From contig JAODBN010000122.1 of NCBI GenBank assembly GCA_025463965.1, forward strand, positions 1 through 8,298: 8,298 nt of DNA, given 5' to 3'. Under the pieces are notes generated by a model that worked only from the letters and a program-made list of their open reading frames with translations, was not told where the DNA came from and did no database searches. The stretch is from Acidimicrobiaceae bacterium (GTDB lineage: Bacteria; Actinomycetota; Acidimicrobiia; Acidimicrobiales; Bog-793). The position numbers and the translations under genes were made by a program. Shown here one piece after another: positions 1 through 6,357 of this stretch (position 1 is the first letter of the stretch; each line of letters opens with the position of its first letter).

Positions 1-303
1 TGGATCGCCTTTGCGCTGCCGGCAGCGGGCCGGGTCACCGTTGACGCCGGTGCCCGCCGGGCACTCGTCCAGCAAGAAGCCTCGCTGTTGCCTGCGGGGG
101 TCGTTGCGGTCGAGGGCGACTTCCGCGCCGATGACGCCGTCGAGATCCTCGGGCCCGATGGGGCCGTCTTCGCCAAGGGCATCGCCCGGCTCTCCTCGTC
201 GCGCCGTGCTGAATGGCTCGGCCGCCGTACCTCGGAGCTGCCGCCGGACCTTGCCGGGGAGCTGGTGCACCGTGACGACCTGGTGGTGCTCACGTCGATC
301 TGA
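1..303 (+). CDS. proB: Glutamate 5-kinase, C-terminal part (PUA domain), 5' end outside window
   Basis: This reading frame is open from the first base and ends at TGA 301-303, giving the last 100 residues of a protein that starts left of the window. It begins WIAFALPAAGRVTVDAGARR and continues through SLLPAGVVAVEGDF, DDAVEILGPDG and FAKGIARLSS. This pattern belongs to the PUA domain that follows the kinase domain in glutamate 5-kinase. The enzyme phosphorylates L-glutamate with ATP to give gamma-glutamyl phosphate, the first step of proline synthesis, in the cytoplasm. ProA, the next enzyme in the pathway, is encoded downstream on the same strand, which supports the call. The two genes are often adjacent, but here they are separated by an oppositely oriented toxin-antitoxin pair. 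The catalytic kinase domain cannot be checked from this window. Confidence 0.9.
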   Translation, partial: WIAFALPAAGRVTVDAGARRALVQQEASLLPAGVVAVEGDFRADDAVEILGPDGAVFAKGIARLSSSRRAEWLGRRTSELPPDLAGELVHRDDLVVLTSI

Positions 304-395
304 GTTCGGCAGCAAGCGTTGATCCGGGTGGGAAAACGCTCCCAAGAACCCGCCGGCGAGGTGGTGGGGCGTACTTGTCCGAAGCCGAGGGCGTT

Positions 396-410
396 GGAGC
401 CGCGGGCTCC
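396..410. other. Short GC-rich hairpin downstream of proB
   Basis: GGAGCC-GCG-GGCTCC is a perfect 6-bp inverted repeat with a 3-base loop, 93 bp after the proB stop. No T-run follows on the plus strand, so it is at best a weak, non-canonical transcription end for proB. It lies between the proB stop and the 3' end of the toxin gene, a stretch (304-543) in which I see no gene. Confidence 0.25.
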
Positions 411-543
411 GAAACCCGGAATCTGTTGGAACTGGCTCGTCCGGCGCCCGCATCACCGAATGTTTTCAGGATGCTCCCATAAGGGCGCCTCACCTTTGTC
501 AGCGCGCCATGGTCCGAGAAATTCCTCGCGAGGGCGGGTTGAC

Positions 544-924
544 CTACGGCTTGCGTCCGGTCGCTCGAAGGCGCGGGGCGATTTCGTCGACATCAGATGT
601 CGCCCCACTTGCTACGTCCATGACGAGATCGAACGCGTCGTTGTCGCTCAGTGGTACCTCGCGGTTGCTGAGATCGAGAAAGACGACGGCCGCAAGCCAC
701 GCCAGCCGCTTGTTCCCGTCAACGAGGGCGTGATTGCGAGCAAGGGAGTGCAGAAGTGCCGCCGCCTTGAGCTCGATGGTCTCATAGGCAGGTTCACCGA
801 AGGCGCTCGCGCGTGGCCTCGCTGCCGCCGAGTCGAGGAGCCCGACGTCGCGTACGGGTCCGATGCCGAGCGCCCTCACCATGCCGAGCAGATCCTCGAG
901 ATCGAGGTACTCGGCCTCGCTCAC
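544..924 (-). CDS. Doc/Fic-fold toxin of a type II toxin-antitoxin system (death-on-curing family)
   Basis: The 126-residue protein carries the Doc signature HALVDGNKR at residues 65-73, a form of the HxFx(D/N)(A/G)NKR loop with Leu in place of the usual Phe. Before it lie VRDVGLLDSAAARPRAS and KAAALLHSLARN, and after it AVVFLDL; all are typical of Doc proteins of about 125 residues. Known Doc proteins are Fic-fold kinases that phosphorylate elongation factor EF-Tu on a threonine and stop translation. The His and the Asp-Gly-Asn-Lys-Arg residues needed for phosphate transfer are all present, so the protein looks intact. I chose the GTG start at 924 because it overlaps the antitoxin stop as GTGA, the standard arrangement for translational coupling. 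An ATG at 957 is in frame but would create a long overlap. The partner is the upstream ribbon-helix-helix gene. The substrate in this organism is inferred from the family. Confidence 0.88.
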   Translation of the reverse strand: MSEAEYLDLEDLLGMVRALGIGPVRDVGLLDSAAARPRASAFGEPAYETIELKAAALLHSLARNHALVDGNKRLAWLAAVVFLDLSNREVPLSDNDAFDLVMDVASGATSDVDEIAPRLRATGRKP

Positions 925-1136
925 GACCGCCCGAGTCGGTCGAGCACGTCGCCCCACCGAGACGCGAGTCGGCTCGTGCTCTCGGCGACGCGTGAGGTGT
1001 GCACGGTGTGCTCGTAGCGCTCGAGCACCGAACGACGGATCACCTCTTGGCGCGACACGCCCTCAGTTTCGACGAGGGCATTGAGTGCTCTCTCCATCTG
1101 CTCGTCTGTACGAACGGTCAACGCCATGCGCTTCAT
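921..1136 (-). CDS. Ribbon-helix-helix (CopG-like) antitoxin paired with Doc toxin
   Basis: The 71-residue protein begins MKRMALTVRTDEQMERALNA. The short beta strand (ALTVRT) followed by two helices (DEQMERALNALVETEG, then SRQEVIRRSVLERYE) is the ribbon-helix-helix DNA-binding fold. The C-terminal part from about residue 45 is charged, with a predicted helix (STSRLASRWGDVLDRLG), and is the likely toxin-neutralising segment. The gene comes first in the pair and its TGA overlaps the toxin GTG by 4 bp. Such antitoxins bind their own promoter as dimers, and a 17-bp inverted repeat abuts the ATG. An internal ATG at 1127 (MALTVRT) is a serious alternative start: TATCAT (1140-1135 on the minus strand) lies 7 bases before it, the spacing expected for a leaderless transcript. 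No good Shine-Dalgarno precedes either start. Doc is classically paired with Phd antitoxins, so the RHH partner is a notable variant, though shuffled toxin-antitoxin pairs are well known. Confidence 0.85.
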   Translation of the reverse strand: MKRMALTVRTDEQMERALNALVETEGVSRQEVIRRSVLERYEHTVHTSRVAESTSRLASRWGDVLDRLGRS

Positions 1137-1153
1137 GATACCAAAGCGGTATC
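1135..1153 (-). promoter_or_regulatory. Inverted-repeat operator and possible -10 box of the toxin-antitoxin pair
   Basis: GATACC-AAAGC-GGTATC (1137-1153) is a perfect 6-bp inverted repeat with a 5-base centre, ending one base before the ATG at 1136. Read on the minus strand, its proximal half merges into TATCAT (1140-1135), a TANNNT -10 box 7 bases from the internal ATG at 1127. A dimeric ribbon-helix-helix repressor bound here would cover the promoter, giving conditional autoregulation. No convincing -35 hexamer is visible. The palindrome is seen directly; its function is inferred. Confidence 0.6.
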
Positions 1154-1268
1154 AGCCCATTTCGAGCGCTCGATAGAGGCGTATCCCGCGTCATAGCCAA
1201 CAGCCGCCCACGTTCCGTACAAGAGCCTCTGCCGAGGGGGCCAGAGCGCAGTTGTCCTCGGCCGGCCC

Positions 1269-1274
1269 TATCCT
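1269..1274 (+). promoter_or_regulatory. Weak candidate -10 box for proA
   Basis: TATCCT lies 5 bases before the ATG at 1280. It fits the TANNNT pattern of leaderless actinobacterial genes, though the spacing is slightly short and no -35 box is visible at the right distance. No Shine-Dalgarno sequence precedes the ATG. Because the toxin-antitoxin pair interrupts the proB-proA order, proA probably needs its own promoter within 1154-1279. This is the only candidate I see. Confidence 0.25.
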
Positions 1275-1279
1275 TGGGT

Positions 1280-2560
1280 ATGGCCGCCGACACCTCCGGG
1301 ACGCCCGCTGTGGCACTCGCCAGCCCCCTTCGCGAGCTGGGACTTCGCGCAAAGCGCGCCTCGCGCCAGCTCGCCACCGCCTCGAGCGCCACCAAGGACG
1401 CCGCCCTCGAGGCCGCCGCGATCGAGCTCGAGGCGGCGCAGGCGCCGATCCTCGCCGCGAACGAGCTCGATCTCGAGCGCAGCGAGGCGCAGGGAGCCGC
1501 CCCGACGGTGCTCGACCGCCTGCGGCTCGATCCCCGACGTCTCGCGGCGATGGCCGCCGGGCTTCGCGCAGTGGCTGGCCTCCCTGACCCAGTGGGCGAG
1601 GTCGTCGAGGGCTGGGTGCGCCCCAACGGGCTCCGGGTGCGCAGGGTCCGGGTCCCTCTCGGCGTCGTGGGCATCGTCTACGAGAACCGGCCGAACGTCA
1701 CCTCCGACGCGGCGGCGCTCTGTCTGAAGTCGGGGAACGCCGCGTTTCTCCGGGGATCGGCCGGGGCGCTCGAGTCCAACCGGGCCATCGCAGCGGCGCT
1801 TCGCGCCGGGATCGAGAAGGCCGGCCTGCCGGCGGACGCGGTGGTGCTCGTCGAGGACGCTCGGCGCGAGACCGTGGCCGAGTTCGTGAAGCTGCGCGGG
1901 ATCATCGACTGCCTCGTGCCCCGGGGCGGCCCGGGCCTCGTGTCAGTCGTGCTGGAGGAGGCGACCGTTCCCTACGTCGTCGACGGCGACGGCAACTGCC
2001 ATGTGTACGTGGACGCCTCGGCCGATCTCGACATGGCCGAGGCCATCGTCGTGAACGCGAAGACCCAGCGCCCGAGCGTGTGCAATGCGGCGGAGACGCT
2101 GCTCGTTCACCGCGCCGTCGCCACGACGTTCCTGCCCAGGGTGGCCGCCGCCCTGGAGGGAGTCGAGCTCGTCGGTGACGAAGCCACCCGGGAAGTGCTT
2201 CCGCAGGTGGGCGTCGCCACTGAAGAGGACTTCGCCCGGGAGTTCCTCGCGCTCCGCCTGGCGGTGGCCGTTGTCGATGATCTGGACGGCGCGATCGAAC
2301 ACGTGACTCGCTACTCGACGGGCCACTCCGAGGCGATCATCACCTCGGACCTCTCCTCGGCGAACCGCTTCGTGAACGAGGTCGACGCGGCCGCGGTGCT
2401 CGTCAACGCGTCCACCCGGTTCGTCGACGGCAGCGAGCTGGGGCTCGGAGCGGAGATCGGCATCTCCACCCAGAAGTTGCACGCCCGTGGTCCCATGGGC
2501 CTTCGTGAGCTCACGAGCCTCAAGTACGTGATCGAGGGCGACGGCCAGGTCCGCACGTGA
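1280..2560 (+). CDS. proA: Gamma-glutamyl phosphate reductase
   Basis: The 426-residue protein is full length for ProA. It is an NADPH-dependent aldehyde-dehydrogenase-superfamily enzyme that reduces gamma-glutamyl phosphate to glutamate semialdehyde, the second step of proline synthesis, in the cytoplasm. The active-site block NAKTQRPSVCNAAETLLVH is present, with the catalytic cysteine at residue 268. Other family landmarks are VPLGVVGIVYENRPNVTSDA, CLKSGNAAFLRG, a nucleotide-site region around DCLVPRGGPGL, and near the end VNASTRFVDGSELGLGAEIG. I prefer the ATG at 1280 over the in-frame TTG at 1274 because ATG is the stronger start codon and nothing favours TTG. The stop TGA overlaps the GTG of the MoxR gene by 4 bp, so the two are probably translationally coupled. 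The product should act with ProB, encoded upstream. Confidence 0.96.
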   Translation: MAADTSGTPAVALASPLRELGLRAKRASRQLATASSATKDAALEAAAIELEAAQAPILAANELDLERSEAQGAAPTVLDRLRLDPRRLAAMAAGLRAVAGLPDPVGEVVEGWVRPNGLRVRRVRVPLGVVGIVYENRPNVTSDAAALCLKSGNAAFLRGSAGALESNRAIAAALRAGIEKAGLPADAVVLVEDARRETVAEFVKLRGIIDCLVPRGGPGLVSVVLEEATVPYVVDGDGNCHVYVDASADLDMAEAIVVNAKTQRPSVCNAAETLLVHRAVATTFLPRVAAALEGVELVGDEATREVLPQVGVATEEDFAREFLALRLAVAVVDDLDGAIEHVTRYSTGHSEAIITSDLSSANRFVNEVDAAAVLVNASTRFVDGSELGLGAEIGISTQKLHARGPMGLRELTSLKYVIEGDGQVRT

Positions 2561-3462
2561 GCCTCGCTCCCGGTGCGGCCGCCGCCCGGCTGGTGTCTCC
2601 CGCCGCGGTCCTCGATGACCTGCGCGAGGTGGGCTATCTCGCCGACGAGCGCATCGCCACCGTCGTCTACCTCGCCGCCCAGCTCGGAAAGCCCGTGCTC
2701 GTCGAGGGGCCCGCCGGCACCGGCAAGACCGAGCTCGCCAAGTCCCTCGCCGCGGCGACGAGCTCGCGCCTCATCCGGCTGCAGTGCTACGAGGGTCTCG
2801 ATGAGTCGAAGGCCCTCTACGAGTGGAACTACCGAAAGCAGCTGCTGCGGATCCAGGTGGAAAAAGGCGACGGCGAGACCGGCCGCCCCGGATGGCAGGC
2901 AGTGGAAGAGGACCTGTTCTCCGAGGAGTTCCTCCTCGCCCGGCCGCTGCTCGAGGCGATCCGTGCCACCGAGCCGGTGGTGCTGTTGATCGACGAGGTC
3001 GACCGGGTGGAGGTGGAGACCGAGGCGCTGCTGCTCGAGGTGCTCTCCGATTACCAGGTGTCCATTCCCGAGCTCGGCACGGTCTCGGCGCGCCAGGTGC
3101 CAATGGTGTTCCTCACCTCCAACGACACAAGAGAGCTGTCCGAGGCGCTCAAGCGGCGCTGTTTGTATCTCCACCTCGACTACCCGAGCCTCGAGCGCGA
3201 GCGGGCCATTCTGCTCGAGCGGGTACCCGGCATCGGCGAGCATCTCGCGGACGAGGTGGCCCGGGTGGTGCGCAGCCTGCGCCAGTTGGAGCTGGAGAAG
3301 CGCCCGTCGATCTCCGAGACCTTGGACTGGGCCAGGGCGCTGCTCTTGCTCGAGGTGCGTCACCTCGACACCGAGGTGACCGCCAACACCTTGAACCTGC
3401 TGCTCAAGTACCGCTCGGACCTCCAGCTTGCGGCAAAAGAGCTGGCGGTGGAGCTGAGCTAG
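2557..3462 (+). CDS. MoxR-family AAA+ ATPase (CoxD-like)
   Basis: The 301-residue cytoplasmic ATPase starts at GTG 2557, whose GTGA overlaps the proA stop. Walker A is GPAGTGKT at residues 51-58 (Lys57). Walker B is VVLLIDEVD with Asp146-Glu147. Sensor 1 is FLTSND with Asn189, followed by RELSEALKRRC with a probable arginine finger at 200-201. The segment LQCYEGLDESKALYEWNY after Walker A is characteristic of MoxR ATPases. Length and order fit a single AAA+ module with a C-terminal lid domain (about 225-301). MoxR proteins act with VWA-domain partners as chaperone-like machines that insert metals into, or remodel, enzyme complexes. CoxD, for example, is needed for copper-molybdenum site assembly in CO dehydrogenase. 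The next gene, at zero spacing, is such a VWA partner. No target enzyme gene is in the window, so the client is unknown. Confidence 0.92.
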   Translation: MSLAPGAAAARLVSPAAVLDDLREVGYLADERIATVVYLAAQLGKPVLVEGPAGTGKTELAKSLAAATSSRLIRLQCYEGLDESKALYEWNYRKQLLRIQVEKGDGETGRPGWQAVEEDLFSEEFLLARPLLEAIRATEPVVLLIDEVDRVEVETEALLLEVLSDYQVSIPELGTVSARQVPMVFLTSNDTRELSEALKRRCLYLHLDYPSLERERAILLERVPGIGEHLADEVARVVRSLRQLELEKRPSISETLDWARALLLLEVRHLDTEVTANTLNLLLKYRSDLQLAAKELAVELS

Positions 3463-4920
3463 ATGCTCGGCACCCTGACCGCCTTCGCCGAGGAGCTCCG
3501 CCGGACCGGCCTGCCCGTCTCACTCACCGAGACCCTCGATGCCGCCCGAGCACTCGGACATCTCGGCATCGACGAGCGGGACCAGATGCGGGCCGGGCTG
3601 GCGGCCACCCTCGTGAAGGACGCCGACCACCTCCCCGCCTTCGAGACGGTCTTCGACCTCTGGTTCGCCGACCTGGGGGTGCCGGGAGGAGTCCAAGCCG
3701 AGCTGAGCGAGTTCGGGACCGGGGACGAAGAGCAACCGAGTGGTGAGGGGAACGGTGACGCGCAGGCGGGAGGCGGCGAAGCCGGAGGCTTCGACGGCGA
3801 GCCCGTCTCCGGGCTCGTCTCCGAGGCGCTGCGTTCGGGCGATCCCGCACGGCTCGCCGCGCTGGCCCGCCTCGGCATCGCCCGATTCGCCGCCATCGAG
3901 GCCGGCCGGCCCGTCGGCGTCTCCTACGACCTCGACCGGGTGCTGCGCGGCCTCGGCCTCGACGACGTGCTCGCGGAACTCCTCGACCAGGTCGCCGCTG
4001 GGGAGGAGCTCGGGACGCTCGGCTCGGGCGCCGTCGCTGACCCCGCGCTTCGCCGCCGGCTGGCAGCGGAGCATCTCCGAGGCTCCGCGCAGGCGCTGCG
4101 TGCGGAGGTCGAGACCGAGATCGCTCGGCTGCTGGCAGCCGAGCGCGGGCCGGAGGCGGTCGCCCGAGGGATGCGTCGCAGCCTCGTCGAGGACGTCGAC
4201 TTCATGCACGCCTCCCGTGAGGAGCTGGCAGCGCTTCGCCGGTCGCTGCGCCCGCTGGCTCGCGCGCTCGCGGCGCGCCTCGCCCGGCGTCGCCGCCGAC
4301 AACGCCGTGGTGCGCTCGACTTCCGGGCGACCATCCGGCGCTCGCTTTCCGCAGGCGGGGTGCCGATCGAGCCGCGATTTCGCTCCCCGCGGCGTGCGAA
4401 GCCGGAGCTGATCGTGATCGCCGACGTCTCGGGCTCGGTGGCCGCGTTCGCCCGCTTCACCTTGCATCTCGTGCACGCGATCGCCTCCCAGTTCTCGGCG
4501 GTGCGGACCTTCGTGTTCGTCGACGGCATTGACGAGGTCACCCGGATCTTCGCGACATCATCGGGCATCGCCGAAGCGATCGAGCGGGTGCAGCGGGAGG
4601 CCGACGTGGCCGCGGCGGACGGCCACTCCGACTACGGCGCCGCGCTGCGGCGCTTCACCGAGCGCTACCTCTCCGCGGTGACCTCGCGTTCGACCGTCCT
4701 CATCCTCGGCGACGGCCGTGGCAACTACCACCCGCCCCAGCCCGAGGCTCTCGCGGAGATCGCCCGCCGCGCCCGGCACCTGTTCTGGCTCAATCCCGAG
4801 CCGCGGGCCTACTGGGGGAGCGGCGACTCGGTGGTGGACCAGTACGCGGGGTGCTGCGACGCCATGGTGGAATGCCGCAATCTGCGCCAGCTCGAGGCGT
4901 TCGTCGACGCGCTGGCCTGA
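3463..4920 (+). CDS. CoxE-like VWA-domain protein, partner of the MoxR ATPase
   Basis: The 485-residue protein starts at ATG 3463, directly after the MoxR stop. The N-terminal helical part (about 1-75: FAEELRRTGLPVSLTETLDA, then LAATLVKDADHLPAFETVFD) is typical of the CoxE family. A low-complexity acidic and glycine-rich linker follows at about 80-118. A mostly helical Arg/Ala-rich region (about 120-300) leads to the C-terminal von Willebrand A domain. Its metal site is DVSGS (Asp321, Ser323, Ser325). Further ligand regions are GHSDYG (387-392) and ILGDGRGN with Asp417. The protein has no signal peptide or membrane segment, so it should be cytoplasmic, bound to MoxR hexamers through Mg-dependent VWA contacts. 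In CO-oxidising bacteria CoxE helps mature CO dehydrogenase, but no cox structural genes are visible here. The role is therefore given only as a MoxR-linked remodelling factor of unknown client. Confidence 0.9.
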   Translation: MLGTLTAFAEELRRTGLPVSLTETLDAARALGHLGIDERDQMRAGLAATLVKDADHLPAFETVFDLWFADLGVPGGVQAELSEFGTGDEEQPSGEGNGDAQAGGGEAGGFDGEPVSGLVSEALRSGDPARLAALARLGIARFAAIEAGRPVGVSYDLDRVLRGLGLDDVLAELLDQVAAGEELGTLGSGAVADPALRRRLAAEHLRGSAQALRAEVETEIARLLAAERGPEAVARGMRRSLVEDVDFMHASREELAALRRSLRPLARALAARLARRRRRQRRGALDFRATIRRSLSAGGVPIEPRFRSPRRAKPELIVIADVSGSVAAFARFTLHLVHAIASQFSAVRTFVFVDGIDEVTRIFATSSGIAEAIERVQREADVAAADGHSDYGAALRRFTERYLSAVTSRSTVLILGDGRGNYHPPQPEALAEIARRARHLFWLNPEPRAYWGSGDSVVDQYAGCCDAMVECRNLRQLEAFVDALA

Positions 4921-5006
4921 CGGGCGCACCGGGCTCGCCCGCTCGCACTCCCTGGTCTGGCGGGAAGGGCATGGCGCGGGCGCCCGCTGAGGGTAAGACT
5001 GCGTAC

Positions 5007-5393
5007 ATGTGGCCTCCTGAGTCCGGAGATGGTGCCGACGACCCGGGAACCCCCAATGGCCGCCACCGGGCCCAGCGCTGGAGCGGGGCGCTCGAAACTC
5101 GTCCCGAGACGACCGGGCTCTGGGCCGAAGGAGGCGTTGGCGCAGAGCTGGACCGCGCCCTCACCGACGAAGAGCTGACCGCGCTCGCGCTCGCCGACGA
5201 TCTCGACCGGCCGATCGGCGACGACGCCCTGCCCTACAACCTCGCAAGATTTCCACGACCTCTGCTCGCCACGCCGCACTCAGCGGTGATGCCGGGCCGG
5301 TACCTCGTTGGCTGGAAGAAGCGCGTCCTCGTCGTGATCGTGACGACCCTGATCGTGCTGGAGGCGCTCGGACTGTTCCACTCGGTCGGCTAG
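5007..5393 (+). CDS. Small, probably tail-anchored membrane protein, function unknown
   Basis: I do not recognise this 128-residue protein. It starts at ATG 5007, 86 bp after the VWA stop. The same frame is open further left into the VWA gene, but no good start lies in the gap. Residues 1-45 are polar, rich in Gly/Pro/charged residues and probably disordered. Residues 46-73 are acidic and likely helical (ELDRALTDEELTALALADDL). The stretch after it includes DALPYNLARFPRPLLA. Residues 104-106 are Lys-Lys-Arg, followed by one hydrophobic segment (107-124, VLVVIVTTLIVLEALGLF) and four final residues. The positive-inside rule places the N-terminal domain in the cytoplasm, anchored by its tail. No Shine-Dalgarno is evident, and an imperfect -10-like TAAGAC lies 7 bases before the ATG. 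Its position after MoxR-VWA raises a membrane link for that pair, but it may belong to a separate transcript. Confidence 0.72.
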   Translation: MWPPESGDGADDPGTPNGRHRAQRWSGALETRPETTGLWAEGGVGAELDRALTDEELTALALADDLDRPIGDDALPYNLARFPRPLLATPHSAVMPGRYLVGWKKRVLVVIVTTLIVLEALGLFHSVG

Positions 5394-5735
5394 GCGGGCG
5401 GGGTCGGGATCACTGGGCGCCTCATAGGGAATCTATGCATCGTCTCGGTGAGTCGGTGATGGCGCCCCGCCTCGCTGCCTCGGGCCAGTGTTGCGGCGCG
5501 TCAACTTGTCGGCTCACGCAAAGGCGGAGTTCACCCTGCCGGAGGCTCTTGAGCATAAGGTGTGCTGCCCGATGCGCCCCTTTCGCAGGAGCGGTTCATG
5601 TCCTGAGCTGACCCTTCTGTCGAGCCGGGAGGTGGGTCCAACCCTGCGGGCCTAATCCGTGCCTAATACGTACTGGGTGAGTCGCCCGCGATTAGCCGGA
5701 CGCGCGAGCTTGCTCGGGCTGGGCGGTGCCTGGAA
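5394..5735. other. 342-bp stretch without a convincing gene
   Basis: It lies between the stops of the tail-anchored protein and the convergent TetR gene. Short open frames on both strands (43-90 residues) have no recognisable motif and no ribosome binding site, and codon use does not favour any one frame. It may contain a decayed gene, but I cannot name one. The only distinct structure is an 11-bp tandem repeat at 5650-5671. I see no tRNA, transposase remnant or strong terminator. Confidence 0.5.
5650..5671. repeat. 11-bp tandem direct repeat (two copies)
   Basis: GCCTAATCCGT (5650-5660) is followed at once by GCCTAATACGT (5661-5671), with 10 of 11 bases identical. The copies are A/T-richer than their surroundings. 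They could be a binding site, an integration-site remnant or chance duplication; nothing in the flanks decides. Confidence 0.5.
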
Positions 5736-6314
5736 TCAGGTAACACAGAGGCCTTCCAGTACGAGATGGATCATGCGGCGCAGGTCGTCCTCGCTGTCGC
5801 CTCGTGTGTCCGCGGCCCAGGCCAGTGAGGCGACGAGCGTGAAGACGTCAATGGGGTCGAGGTCGGTTCTCGTGAAACTCGTCCGCGTCGATCGGGCCAG
5901 TAGCTGTTCCGTCCAGACCAGTAGCGGCTGACAAGCATGACTAAGCGGAGCTCCGTCGTCGCTGAGGGCTCGGGCAATTGAGTCGGGCAGCCCCTGCCAC
6001 GTCCGGAGGTGGGTGGCGACGTGAAAAAACCACTCCTCGAGCGCGGCTCCTGGGTCCTCAGAAGCCGAAAGCCCGCGGGCGATCTCGTCTAGTTCCGCCA
6101 TCCTGTGGCGGAGCGCGGCGACGAGCAGGTCCTCGCGGGTCGGGAACCGCCGGTAGAGCGTCGCGTTGGCCACACCGGCGCGGGTGGCGATCTCGTCGAG
6201 CGAGCCCTGGGTCCCCTGCTCGACGAACACTTCGAGGGCGGCTTGGACGATCGCGTCGTAGTTGCGCTGGGCATCGGCTCGAAGCGGACGCTCGGTGACG
6301 GACGTGGAGGTCAC
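5736..6314 (-). CDS. TetR-family transcriptional repressor
   Basis: Counted from the GTG at 6314, this is a 192-residue protein of normal TetR length. The N-terminal helix-turn-helix is clear: NYDAIVQAALEVFVEQG, then SLDEIATRAGVANATLYRRFPTREDLLVAAL (residues about 18-65). The C-terminal domain (about 70-192) is helical and variable and should bind an unknown ligand. An in-frame ATG at 6395 would add 27 residues (beginning MSTVINESGDV). That extension is encoded by the DNA holding the promoter and palindromes of the divergent SDR gene and has no ribosome binding site. I therefore prefer 6314, although the AAGGAG there touches the GTG with almost no spacing. The divergent SDR gene with operator-like palindromes in the gap is the classic arrangement of a TetR repressor controlling a neighbour and itself. 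Ligand release and derepression are family knowledge, not seen here. Confidence 0.9.
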   Translation of the reverse strand: MTSTSVTERPLRADAQRNYDAIVQAALEVFVEQGTQGSLDEIATRAGVANATLYRRFPTREDLLVAALRHRMAELDEIARGLSASEDPGAALEEWFFHVATHLRTWQGLPDSIARALSDDGAPLSHACQPLLVWTEQLLARSTRTSFTRTDLDPIDVFTLVASLAWAADTRGDSEDDLRRMIHLVLEGLCVT

Positions 6315-6318
6315 CTCC

Positions 6319-6347
6319 TTGACAAACGGGGACTGTCCCCGTATAGG
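6319..6347 (+). promoter_or_regulatory. Promoter of the SDR gene
   Basis: TTGACA (6319-6324) matches the -35 consensus perfectly. After exactly 17 bases comes TATAGG (6342-6347), a 4/6 match to the -10 box. Transcription should begin near 6354, leaving a leader of roughly 57 bases before the ATG at 6411. The spacer contains an operator-like palindrome, which fits repression by the divergent TetR protein. This is the best promoter in the window. Confidence 0.7.
6326..6342. promoter_or_regulatory. Operator-like palindrome 1 (probable TetR site)
   Basis: ACGGGGAC-T-GTCCCCGT is a perfect 8-bp inverted repeat around one central base. It fills nearly all of the -35/-10 spacer of the SDR promoter, so a bound repressor would exclude RNA polymerase. 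Its core GGGGA-CTG-TCCCC recurs in the second palindrome downstream. The repeat is seen directly; binding by the adjacent TetR protein is inferred. Confidence 0.7.
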
Positions 6348-6357
6348 GTAAGGGAAC

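Noticed and set aside
443..489. Inverted pair GGCGCCC / GGGCGCC
   Set aside because: The arms are 33 bases apart, not followed by a T-run, and GGCGCC is common by chance in this GC-rich DNA; the same pair recurs at 5415-5467.
319..1017. Long plus-strand open frame (232 codons)
   Set aside because: It lies antisense to the Doc toxin and RHH antitoxin, which have clear motifs; the frame is a GC-rich shadow with no domain of its own.
2311..3363. Minus-strand open frame of 350 codons
   Set aside because: It is antisense to proA and the MoxR gene, with Walker motifs and the ProA active site intact on the plus strand. The His/Leu/Gly-rich product looks like mirror-frame translation.
2823..3746. 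Plus-strand open frame of 307 codons in another frame of moxR/VWA
   Set aside because: Arg/Gly/Pro-rich shadow of genuine coding sequence; no motif or ribosome site.
2557..4920. CO dehydrogenase maturation operon
   Set aside because: CoxD/CoxE-like proteins alone do not show CO oxidation; no coxL, coxM or coxS gene is present in the window.
5461..5652. Open frame on the plus strand in the gap before tetR
   Set aside because: No start with a ribosome site, no motif, and both strands are partly open. It may be a relic, but no family can be named.
5630..5660. tRNA-like T-loop (GGGTCCAACCC)
   Set aside because: The stem does not extend to five pairs and no anticodon or D arm can be placed around it.
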